From Solen grandis (taxonomy: Eukaryota; Mollusca; Bivalvia; Adapedonta; Solenidae), in contig CM037777.1 of the NCBI GenBank assembly GCA_021229015.1, forward strand, positions 64,456,592 through 64,520,591: a DNA stretch of 64,000 nt, written 5' to 3'. The notes under the pieces were generated by a model. It saw only the letters and a list, made by a program, of their open reading frames with translations, made no database searches and was not told the DNA's origin. How positions within the stretch are numbered: position 1 is the stretch's first letter; the number at the start of each line of letters is the position of its first letter. Below are positions 23,930 through 35,930 of this stretch, in pieces. Made by a program: the position numbers and the translations under genes.

Positions 23930-25440
23930 TTGGACAGCATATCGGCATAGAGGTTTACATTCTTTTTTCTAAATGATTTTCTTTTAAGTCACGTGGTTAT
24001 GACGTCATTAAAAAGACAAAAAGACATTTTTTTAACATTTCCCATGCTCTGATATCATGAATTTTGAATCAATTTTAATTGAAATCTTCAGAATTAATAG
24101 AGTTAAAATTGAAGTGATGCATACTGCAAGAAATGTTTGATTTGTCACGTGGTTATGACATCATGAATACTAAAGCAATAATTATTTTAAAAAAAGCATA
24201 TAAAATCGCCAATTAGATCAATGAACTTAAAATTTTCAAGAATGAAGAAAATTAGTACGTTCATAAGGGTTTGAAAATTTTAAGTTATTACGTCATCAAA
24301 CATGGCAGATATTCATGTTTGATGGAACGCTTACTTGAAAATGTGAAAACAAACCTGTTCACATTTTCGAAAATATTTTTTGCTGCATTAATAGAACGTT
24401 AGCTAATCATGTCCTTCCAAAACAGATACTTTTCTTTAGTCACTTAATTTTGCCGTGGTTGAAATATTAAAATCATTCATTTCAATTTGTATTCGCGCTT
24501 CAGCGTCATGAGTATTGTGGCAATCTAAAGCATACTTTAAGGAACTTATGTTGTGTCACTTGTTTATGACAACATTGATTTGTAAGCAAAATACATTAAA
24601 AAATCATAAGATTGGACATATTAACTTTAAATAAGTAATATTGCCGTGCCTTGACATGCGCAGAAAAGTTCAAGTGATTACGTTATCAAACATGACCTAT
24701 TCATGTTTTTCTTTACAGGGCTAATTCATGAAAATACATTAATTTGAAGAAAGAAATGAAAGCGGTCATTGGGTTGGTTGAGCAAGATCCGATTGTTCTT
24801 TTGCAGGAAAGAGTGCCTGCCTTGTATAGTGAATTGTGGTACATTTTTTACTAAAAGAGTCGCATTTACGATGAATAAGTAAAATAATACTAGAGCCAGA
24901 AAACCTATACGGATAACTTATTGCATTTGCTTTCACGGCTTTCTGCAAACCTTAAGAAAATGACAAATACATGGACAAATACAAGTCATGGACTTCAAAG
25001 TATTTTTTTTTTCTTTTTTACAATTTCATTTGTGGATCAAATTGCAATGAATATGCTTACGAAGAAAAAGATATTAAATAAAGAATAAAAAAATTAAAAT
25101 CGATTGATTTACGTAAGAAAAAAACTTAGTAGTATTAGGATAGTATTATCTTAAAATGTTCCTGTTTTTTTTTTCTGCATGAAAGTAAACGGTTGCGTAA
25201 TCACATAAGATCCATATATATGCTTTATCGATATCTTTTTAAGAAGATGAAAATAAAAAAAAGATTTAAAGTTTATTTTTGAACATAAGTTTATATTTAT
25301 GATAATGATGATTTACGTATAAAATCTTACATCATTATGCATTATTATTCCATTTCTTTGTATTAACTTATATATTCAATACTTTTGAAATAAGCAAACG
25401 GAAAGCCGCTTCGTTTGTATCTTAAACAAACGACTTCTAG
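23930..25440 (+). mobile_element. Helitron-like non-autonomous element, copy A (3' part)
   Basis: It ends in a hairpin, CGTTTGT (25412-25418) with ACAAACG (25426-25432), then ACTT and CTAG (25437-25440) followed by T. This is the Helitron 3' arrangement: short GC-containing hairpin, a few bases, CTRR, host T. A second nested pairing, CAAACG-GAAAGCCGCTT-CGTTTG, precedes it. Copies B (28351) and C (44070) share the same end and diverge right after CTAGTT. The left end is not defined because similarity runs up towards the gap. No helicase or Rep coding sequence is visible, so the element is non-autonomous. Confidence 0.7.
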
Positions 25441-25696
25441 TTGTAGTTATCTTAAAGATGGTTCTGGAATAATTAGCTTAAATTATAACTGAAAACAGAG
25501 TCACATATTCCCTTTTGAATGCAATGATTTTAAAATTTAAATTATGTTATATGACATTTCCTCTGCTATTTATTTATGTTTGCACTCTACAGCTGTCAAT
25601 TCGGGACGGTTTTTCTTCAATTTTTGAAGATGGTGTATTTCAGAAAACTAAATAAGTATGATCAGGTTTGACATTGTTTGCAGTGCAGAAAGCCCT

Positions 25697-25725
25697 TTCT
25701 TTTGTCCAGAACAAAAGAAGTCTAG
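25697..25725 (+). mobile_element. second Helitron-like 3' end
   Basis: A perfect 9 bp hairpin, TTCTTTTGT (25697-25705), loop CCAGA, ACAAAAGAA (25711-25719), is followed by GT and CTAG (25722-25725) and T. It mirrors the copy A end, including an upstream GAAAGCC, but the stem sequence differs. It seems to mark a related family whose 3' end abuts the 5' side of copy B. Confidence 0.6.
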
Positions 25726-28136
25726 TTCTTCTTCTTATTATTATTATTCCTTTTTTTCCAACCAAATCTAAGAGTTAATTTCGGTAAGTTGTCAGTGTCT
25801 AAGCAACATGAAAATTAAAATGCCTCGACAAAAAAGTATAAATTTTTAAATTCAATAATTTTTAATTTTCAATGACGTCATTTGACGTCAGATTTGACGT
25901 CAGCTTCAAAAGTTTGTTCGCGCTCTAGACTCTTTATTTTTTTATATTTTATCTTGATATTTTTACAGAAGATGTATGTTATGATGTAGATGAGCACCTT
26001 GTCTTTCAAATTTTTAAATTCGAAAACTTTAAGAATTTATGGCAAAACCGATTTTCGAACTTTGGTCCTAAAACTATTCTTTAATGTTACAAAGGCCACT
26101 GATGAGGTAGAAGCATGAAAATTGGACAGCTTATTATCCCAGAGGTTTTCTTTCTTTTTTTCTAAAAGATTTCCTTTTAAGTCACGTGGTTATGACGTCA
26201 TTTAAAGGACAAAATCCTATTTTTTCAAAGATTTCCCTCGCTCTGGCATCATACATTTTGAGTCAATTTTAATGAAATTGAAACTGCCGCGATAAAAAGT
26301 ATCTTTTTATACATTCAATCATTTTCAATTTTCATTGGCGTCATATGACGTCAGATTTGACGTCAGCTTCAAAAGTTTGTTCGCGCTCTAGAGCCTTCAA
26401 TATTGGTCCGATTATCTTAATACTTTTACAGGAAACCACCTTGGAAATTTAAAATTCGAAAAGATTAAGTTTTCATGGCAATACCGAGTTTCGAACTTTG
26501 GTCAAAAATTAAATTTAAATGTTACAAAGCCCCCTGATGCGTTACAAACATGAAGATTCGACAGCATATCGGCATAGAAGTTTACATTCTATTTTCTGAA
26601 TGATTTTCTCTTTAGTCACGTGGTTATGACGTCATCAAGAAGACAAAAAAAATCTTTTTAAAGATTTCTTTCGCTCTGGTATTATGAATTTAAAGTCAAC
26701 CTTAATTATATCTTCAGAATTGATAGAGTTAAAATTGAAGTGATGCATACTGCAAGAAATGTCTGTTTTGTCACGTGATTATGATGTCATGCATACTTGA
26801 GCAATAATTATTTTGAAAAATCATATAAAATCTCCAATTAGACCAATGAACTTAAACTTTTAAAAAATGTCGAAACTTAGTACGTTCATAAAGTCTTGAA
26901 AATTTCAAGTGATTACGTCATCAAACATGGCAGATATTGATGTTTAATGGAATGCCTATTTGAAAATGTGAAAACAAACCTGTTCGTATTCTCGAAGATA
27001 CTTTTTTTCTTTTAATAGAAAAAACATGTCCATGCAAAAAGATATTTTTCTTCAGTCTCTTGATTTTGACGTCGATAAAATATAAAAATCATTCATTTCA
27101 ATACGTATTCGCACTCCAGCGTCATGAGTATTGATGCCAATCTTAAGCATACCTTAAAGAATTTATGTTTTGTAACTTGTTTATTACAACATTGATGTGT
27201 AAGGAAAATATATTAAAAAGATCAAAAGATTGTATATATTAACTTTAAATAAGTAATAATGCCGTACCTTAACATGAGCAAAAAGTCAAGAAAATTTCAA
27301 GTGATTACGTTATCAAACATGACTTATTCATGTTTTTCGTAAAAGGGCTAATTCATGGAAATCTATTAATTTGCAGAAAGAAATGTAAGTGGTCATTGGG
27401 TTGGTTGAGCAAGATCCGATTGTTCTTTTGCAGGAATGAATGCCTGCGTTGTATAGTGAATTGCGATACGTTTTTTTTTTGAGTAAATGAGTCGCATTTA
27501 CGATGAATTAGTATAATTATACTAAAGCCAGAAAACCTATACGGATATCTTATTGCATTTGCTATCACGGCTTTCTGCAAACCTGAAGAAAATGACAAAT
27601 ACATCTATATATATGTATAAATACATGTATATCTTCCTATCGATTTTTTATGTTTTCTAAATGTTTAACGGTTTCTTTTTCTAAATCTGTAAAAATAAGC
27701 AAATATACAAAGCAAATGAATAGTTGAAAGTTTCAAGACTTTTATAATGTTAATTACATAGAAATAAAAAATTATTTTCATTATTTTGCTTACACCTCTG
27801 CCTTTGTTTCCATCTAATTTTGCAAATGTAAAACTCAATCACGGTTGAAAGTAATCGATTTTAAAGTTGTTTATTTTTCTTCTTTTTTTACCATTTCAAT
27901 TGTGGATCAAATTGCAATGAATACATGTTAAGTCATATGCTTACAAAGAAAAAGATATTAAATAAAGAATAAAAAATAATAAAATCGATTGAATAGCGTA
28001 AGAAAACAATTCTTGAGGATATTATTATCTTAAAATATTCCTGTTTTTTTTTTTTCTGAATGATAAAAAACGGGTGCATAATCAAATAAGATCCATATTT
28101 ATGCTTTCTCAATATCTTCTTAAGAAGATGAAAATG

Positions 28137-28167
<31 letters not shown>

Positions 28168-28351
28168 TTTATAGCTTATTTTTGAACATAATCGTAAGTA
28201 TATATTTAAGATAATGATGATTTACGTATTAAATCATACATTATTATGCATCATTATTCCATTTTTTTTTGTATTAAATTACATATTTAATACCTTTGGA
28301 ATAAGCAAACGGAAAGCCGCTTCGTTTGTATCTTAAACAAACGACTTCTAG
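25726..28351 (+). mobile_element. Helitron-like non-autonomous element, copy B
   Basis: About 2.6 kb, starting just after the preceding CTAG with TTCTTCTTCTTATTATTATT and ending in the hairpin CGTTTGT/ACAAACG (28323-28343) and CTAG (28348-28351). The first third has two related modules (about 25800-26110 and 26270-26560), each with a close pair or triple of TGACGTCA. The rest matches copy A, for example GAACTTAAA near 26846 and CGGATATCTTATTGCATTTG near 27542. No coding capacity is seen. The exact 5' base is inferred from the abutting element. Confidence 0.65.
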
Positions 28352-28355
28352 TTGT

Positions 28356-28905
28356 AATATGATCTTGACCATTGCATTTTTTAACTTTTTGAATTGTGAG
28401 ACACCTTTAATCATAAAACTACATTAACTGTGAAAAAAAATGATGAAGATTGAACAAAAAATAAAGTCAGGAACTTCAAAAAACTTAAAAAGTCACGTTT
28501 GTGAAATTTTGATTTTTTTTTCAAAATATTGGTGAAGTTTGATCGCATCCTGTGGACAAACCATACACACCTTAATTTCGCCCAACCCATAAATTGTGAG
28601 CGTATATGTTTTATAATGCATATGCAGCAAACAGAATTCTTAATATCTAATCTCAAACAAAAATGGACAGGTTTTTCGTAGACCTACCCCATTTGCACAG
28701 TTTTTTTTGCAAGAATCGAACATCCTACCTCTTTAAGCGCAAATATTTTCCCGCACCCGATACTTTGAAATCCATCATATTCTGTTGTTCTGTCAACAAG
28801 GAACAAAATGATAAAAACAACATTTGAATCAGACTTCATCGTTTTGAGTCATTAACGACAGAGTGATTTCAAGCAAAGCGCCCCCTAGCGGCCAAATGAA
28901 AAACA
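28356..28905. other. no gene seen
   Basis: AT-rich unique-looking sequence between copy B and the tandem repeats. Open frames are short and lack any family match. Confidence 0.5.
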
Positions 28906-29285
28906 AAATTGATTTATAAATTCTGTTCATAAAACTTGGTGAAAAAGAATATACTGAATAGGATGAGTATTGTTCATAAAATTGGGTTAACAGTACACGC
29001 TGAATAGGGTGAGTACTTATAAAACTGGGTGAAAACAATACACTGAATAGGGTGAACACTGTTCATATGATTGCAGGAACATCACTCAGTAAAAAAAGTG
29101 AGTATAATACACATAATTGCATGAACATCACTCGGTTAGTATGATGAGACATGTTCATATATTTGCGTAAACATCACTCACTGAACATGGTGAGAACTGT
29201 TCATACATTACTTAATAATAATGTGATTTAAGATCACATAACACGTGAACATCACTCGGTGAACATGGTGAGAACTGTTCATACT
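28905..29285. repeat. tandem repeat, two related unit types
   Basis: The left part repeats CTGAATAGGGTGAGTA with TTCATAAAACT in units of about 45-60 bp. The right part repeats GTTCATA, TTGC and GAACATCACTC followed by a GGTGAGAACTG block. The two types share GTGA and TTCATA motifs and probably derive from one unit. Confidence 0.8.
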
Positions 29286-29289
29286 TAAT

Positions 29290-32200
29290 AAAAACAGTGG
29301 AATTTTTTTTTCGGAAAATTACCACTACCCCCAAAACCATAGCTAAAAAAATTGGGAAATTATGTTTTTAAAATTTTAAATATAAAAAAATTTATTAAAA
29401 ACCCACTACAGCCGTAACCACCAGTAATTTTTTAAATCGCAATACCCCTAAGCCAAAAACGCACCAAAATTTTGGGAAATCATATTTTTTATTTTTTAAA
29501 AAACAAATTAAAAAAACCCCGCTTCACGAAAAACACAGTTTTAAAGGTTTTCGTAAAAAACCCCATTACACCCATAAACTTGGGGGAAAATTGGGGAATT
29601 TATGATTTTTATAATTGTTAAAAAAAAATGTAGGTTGATCCCCAAAACGGAAAAAACCAGCCAGCTAATTTGGGGTAAATTCGGAATTTAACGCTAACCA
29701 AAACACTACGGGGAATGGGAAATTTATATTTTTATAATTGAAAAAACAAATTAGGGTAACATCACCCGTAACAGGGGGAAGGGTTTTTTTCAATAAAAGT
29801 TAAGCCCAATAACACACTGGGAAATTTGGGGGAATTCATGATTTTTTTTAATTTAATTAAAAAGGTGGGTTAATACCACTACAGTAACCACCGGGGAATT
29901 GGGTTTATTGTATATTAAGGAAATAACCCAAAACAAAACTGGGTTTAATTCATGATTTTATTTTTAAAAGTAAAAAACCCCAAAGGAGTTAATCCCCCTA
30001 AGAATAACAGTAGGGGAATTGGAAATTCAAAATTTAAATTTTAAGGGTAAAAAACAAAATGAGGTTGAATACCCATTAAGGTAACAGCCATTTAAATGGT
30101 AATTCCGGAATAAAATACCCAAAAATAAAAGCTAGGGGGGAATTTGGGAATTATTTTTTTATGATTTATTTAAAAAAATTAGGTTAAAACCAGTACCCCC
30201 AAAAATATGAGAATTTGTTTTGGATAACCCAATAAGGAAAAAACCAGTACGGGGAAGGGAAAATTAAAATTTGTTTTTTAAAAATTTAAAGTTAAAAAAG
30301 TTAGGTAATACCCAGTATAGGAAAAACCCATCCAAAATTTGGGTTACCCAAAAACCCAGTAAAACCCCAAAAAAGGAGCTGGGAATGGGGAATTCATATT
30401 TTTATAATTTAATATAAAACAAAGTGGGGTTGAAACCCAGCTAAGCCAATAAAATTTCACTTTGAATGTTTATTCGGATACCCATACAGGAAAATAACCA
30501 CTAGGGGGGAATTGGGAAAAAATCATATTTTTATATTTAAGTATAAAAAAAAAAGGGGGTTTTGAATACCCAGGTAGGGGAAAATAACCATTTGGAGAAT
30601 TTGTTGTTCCAATAAGATACACGAAAACCCAGTATTGAATTAAAAATTTCATGACTTTTATATTTAAGTAAAAAACAAAAGTGAAAGTTGAAAAAAGTAC
30701 CCCGAATTTTAACCCAGCCAAACAAATTGGTTATTCCGAATACCCAGTAACACCCAAAAAAATGCTCCTAAAATTAAATTCATATTTTTTTTTTTAATTT
30801 AAAAAACTTTAAATTAAATACCCATCAGACCGAATCCACCATGAAATTGGTTATTTTTTGGAATTTAGTAAAACCTTTCCCCCATTTGGGAATTGGGTTT
30901 GGGAAAAAGATAGGCGAATAACAAAACCTTTTAATTATTTTTTCGCAAAACCCTTTTAAAAAAAAGCTAGCGGGAAATTGGGAACATGTTTTTAATTTTT
31001 TTAATATAAAACCCAAAAGTGGTTAATCCCCTTTTAAGAAATGGGGGGGGGGGGGGGGGGGAATTTTTTCCAAAATACCCAATACAGGAATAATAATACA
31101 AAATACCTTTTGGGAATTGGGAATTATATTTTATTTTTTTAGTTAAAAAAAGAGTATTTGAAAAACCCCACAAAGGAAAACCACCAGAGGAAATTTTATT
31201 TGAATCCATACAGCCAAAAAGCTAGGGGGAAGGGAATTCATGATTTTTTAATTTTTAATTATAAAAAAATAATGAAAAAAACCCCTAAAAAAAAACCCTA
31301 CTAGAATTTTTTTTTGTAAATCCCCAATAAAACAATACCACTATAAATTTTTTTTTAAAAAAAAATTTCAATTTTTATAATTTAATTATAAAACAAAGTG
31401 TAGGTTGAATAAAATCCCCAAATAAACCGGGGAATTTTTTTCCAAAAACCCCTACGGAAAAAACCATAGCTATGAATTGAATTTTTCATATTTTTATAAT
31501 TAAGTATAAAAAAGTTTATTTATACCAAGCTACACCGAAAAAACAAGGGGAAATTGATGGAATTTTCCAGTAAACCGAAAATTTCCCCCCTTTTTGAATT
31601 GGGTATTGTCCAATGGCAATAACCAATGGGTTTCTTTTGCGAAAACCTTACAAAAAACCCACATTTAAAATTGGGAATTCCATATTTTTAAAATTTAAAT
31701 TTTAAAAAAAAAGGGAGGGTTTAATACCACCCAGAAAATTAAAAAATGGGAATTGCTTATTCGGAATCCCCCGTTTACAGCCCGAATAAAAAATAACCTG
31801 AATTGGGGAACGATTTTTATATTTAATATTAAAACGTTGGGGAAAAACCCATTACCGATAACTAGCCAGTGGGGAATTTGGGGTTATTCGGAATAACCTT
31901 TTAAGCCCAATAACCATTGTGGGAATTGGGTTCATATTTTTATTAATTTAAAAAAAAAAAATTATTATACCCCCACAAAAACCAAAACCACCAAAAGGGA
32001 ATTGGTTTTTAATACCCACTTAGAATAAACAGCTAGCGGGGAATTTGGGAATTTATGATTTTTATTTAATAAAGTAAAAAACAAAAATGTAGGTTGAATT
32101 CCATGCTACACCCGAATCCCGTTTTAGCGGGGAAATTTTTTTTTTTTCAATACCCACTTAAAGCCCAATAAACGACCAGTGGGAATTGGGAATTCAGATT

Positions 32201-35200
32201 TTTAAATTTAAGGAAAACAAAGGGGGTTTTAATTTCCCCATAAGCCGAATAACCACCACAAAATGGTTTTTTGTAATTTAACAGCTACAGCCAAAACCAG
32301 CTACTAAAATTTAAAGATTTTTATTAATTTTTTAAGTATAAAAACAAAGATTAACCCACCAAAACCCCAATAAACTAGCTGGGAATTGAAATTCAATTTT
32401 TTTTTTTGAAAAACAAAATTAGGAATCCCCAGTACGCGAAATAAACCCCCATTTTAAATTGAATTTCGCGAAACCCAAAAAGCCGAAAACCACTTTATGG
32501 AATTAATTCATTGTTTTATTTTTAATTATAAAACAAAGGGTTTTTTGCCCCAGCTTCAGGAAAACCGTGTGGAAATTGTTTTTCCAAACCCATACAGCAA
32601 TTAAACCGCTACTGGAATTGGGAATTCTGATTTTTAATTTAATTATAAAACAAATTTTTATTAATCCCACTATACCTAACCCACCACGGGAATGGTTTTT
32701 TTCCAATACCAGTAAACCCCCAAAAAAGTACGGGAAGGGGAATTTCATGTTTTTAAATTTAAGTAAAAAAAAAATGTATTGATCCCGCTACACCCGAATA
32801 ACCCCAGTAGCTTTTGAATGGTAATGGGAAAATCCAGTAAACCTAACCGCTACGGGAATTGGGGAATCTTTTTTTAATTTGTAAAAACAAAGTTAATTTT
32901 GATCCCCTACCACCCAAATTTCCCCTACTAAAATTTTTTTGTTGGAATCCAATTTTACAGGAATAACACTGCTTGTTAATTAAATGCAGATTTTAAAAAA
33001 TTTAATATTAACAAATTTTGAAGTTAAAAAAGCACAGGTAACCGCCAACGGGAAAAAATTTGGGTTAATAATACCAGAAAAACCCAAAAAATACTCCTAA
33101 AGGGGAATCAAAAATTTTTAAATTTAAAGTTAAAACAAAGTATGGTTAAAACCCATTAGACCAAAATCCGCCACTGAAATTGGTTTTTTGCAAATTTTTC
33201 CGCAAAAACCGAAATTCCCAGCCTTTTGGGAATTGGGTATTAAAACCGATGGGGGCCAAAAAACAGCCACGGGGAATTTTATTCGCGAATCCCCTTTTAC
33301 ACCCGTTAACCAGTAGGGGGAATTGGGGAATTCTGATTTTTATATTTAAGTATAAAACAAAGTGTTTAAATCCCAGTCAGCCAAAAACACCAGCGGGAAT
33401 TGATTCGCTTACCCAACAGCCAAAAACAATGCCGGGGAATTTGGGGAATTCATGATTTTTATAATTTAAGTATAAAACAAAGGTGGGTTGAATCCCCACC
33501 AGCCCAAAAACCCAGCCACTGGAAAATTGGTTTTCGTGAATCCCCCTTACCCCGAAAACCACTATGGGAATTGGGAAATTCATTTTTTTAAAATTTAAGT
33601 TAAAAAAAAAGAAAGGGTTTAATACCCCTAACCCGAAAAACCACAGTGGTTTTTGTTTTTCGAAAATCCCCAAATACCCGAAAACCCTGCTAAAGGTTTC
33701 ATGTTTTTTAAAATTTTAAGTAAAAAACAAATTTAAGGTTAATCCCCAGCTACAGCCAAAAAACCACCCACGGGGAATTTGGTTTTCGCGAAAACCCCTC
33801 CCCCCAAAAAACAGCTAGGGGAAATTTGGGGAATTCAGATTTTTATAATTTAATATAAAACAAAGTGTAGGTTGAAAACCCACTAACCGAAAAACCCAGC
33901 CACGGGAAAATTGGGGTTTTCGCGAATTTCCGCTCAAAACCGTACCCGAATTGGGGGAATTGGGTATTAAAATCCAGATACGGCCCGAATAACCACCCAG
34001 CTGGGAATTTTATTGCGAATACCAGACAGCCGAAAAAACCAGCAGCGGGAAAATTGGGGGAATTCTGTTATAATTTAAGTATAAAAAAAGTGGGGTTTTA
34101 ACCCCAGCTACACCCAAATTAAAAACATGGGAATTCTTATTCGCGAATCCCCAGAAACACAAAATAGATACCGGGAAATTTGGGAAAAATTCATGTTTTT
34201 TATTTTAAATTATAAAACAAAGGTGGGTTAATACCCACTACGGGGCCGAAAACCAAAGGCTGGAATTGTTTTTTCCAATCCCCAGTAAACCCAATTTAAC
34301 CAGCTACGGGGAATTTGGGAATTCGTTTTTATAATTTAATATAAAACAAATTAGTTAAAAACCCAATACAGCCAAAACCACCCAACTGGAATTTTATTCC
34401 AAATTTTACCATAAAACCGAAAAACAGTACGGGGAATTGGGGAATTTATGATTTTATAAATTTTAAGTAAAAAAAACAAAGTATAGGTTGAATTCCCAGT
34501 ACGCGATAACCACCCGGGGAATTGGTTATTCGGAATACCAAAGCTACACCGATAACATACGGGGAATTGGGGAATTCATGATTTTAATTTTTAATTTAAA
34601 AGTATAAAAAAAAAGGGTGGGTTGGGTACCCTCACGCCAATTAACCAGTAGCGGGGAATTTGGGGAAATTTTCATGATTTTTATAATTTAAGAATAAAAA
34701 AATGTAGGTGAATCCCCCTACAGCGAAAAAACCAGCTACGGGGAATTGGTTATTTGCGAAACCACTAACCCGTTTAACACTAGCGGGGAAATTTGGAATT
34801 CATGATTTATAAATTTAAGTAAAAAATAAAGTGTGGTTTAAATTCCCAGTACAGCAATAACCAACCAGCCTGGGAATTTTTTTTTTTTCCGAATACCCGC
34901 TACAGTAAAAAACTAATAGCGGGGAAGGGGAAATTTTCAGGTTTTCAAAATTTTAAAGAAAAAAACAAAGTGTAGGTTGATACCCATCAAAGCCGAAAAC
35001 CACTAGCGGGGAATTGGTTTTTGCGAATCCCAAGTACACCCGAAAATCAGCAGCGGGAATTGGAATTCATGATTTTTTAATTTAATTAAAAAACAAAATT
35101 GTAGGTTAATCCCAAAGCTAACCCAAAATAACCAGCCCACGGGGAATTGGTTATCGCGAATACCCCTACACCCGAAAAACCCAGCTACGGGATTGGGAAT

Positions 35201-35930
35201 TCATGTTTTTAAATTTAAGTATAAAACAAAATGTGGGTTGAATACCCCTACAGCCGAAAAACCCACCGCTTGGAATTGGTTTTCGCAAACCCCCAGCTCA
35301 GCCAAAATAACCAGCTAGCTGGGAATTTGGGGAATTCAGATTTTATAATTTAAGTATAAAAAAAAAATGAAAGGTTTAAACCCAACACCGAATACCAGCT
35401 GCTGGAATTTGTTTTCGTGAATACCCAGATACAGCCAAAAAACCAGCTAGTTTGGAAGGGAAATTTCCCTGTTTTTTTAAATTTCGTATAAAACAAAGTG
35501 TAGGTTGAATCCCCAGCTACAGCCGAAAAACCCACCACTGGGAATTGGTTATTCGCAATACCCCTACAGCCGAAAACCATACGGGAATTTGGTTATTTGC
35601 AATACCCAGCTACACCCGAATACAGCTAGCGGGAATTAGGAATTCTGTTTTTTATAATTTAGTAAAAAACAAAGTGTAGGTTGAATCCCCAGTACCCCAA
35701 ATGTTTAGCCAGGGGTTGTTTATCGCGAATACCCAGAACACCCGAATAACAATCCCGGGGAATTGGGGAATCTGTTTTTTTAAAATTTTAAGTAAAAAAC
35801 AAATGGGGTTGAATACCCAGCTACACCTTATAACAGCCAGCGGGAAATTGGTTATTCGCGAATATCCCTACAACCGAATAACCCTAGCTGGGTTTGGGTT
35901 TTTTTTTTTTAAAATTTTAAGTATAACCCC
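29290..35930. repeat. satellite array, about 135 bp unit, about 45-50 copies
   Basis: Each unit has an AT-rich half (GGGAATTCATGATTTTTATA, then AATTTAAGTATAAAACAAAG, then TGTAGGTTGAAT) and a half made of two copies of a block of about 43 bp (ACCCAGCTACAGCCGAATAA, then CAGCTAGCGGGGAATTGG). Spacing of the AAACAAAG mark is about 133-135 bp in most of 34.8-35.5 kb, and about 177 bp once, as if a third 43 bp block were present. Base-level noise rises to the left and much of it looks like read error, not biology. A GAATTC is expected once per unit. Open frames here are artefacts. Confidence 0.88.
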
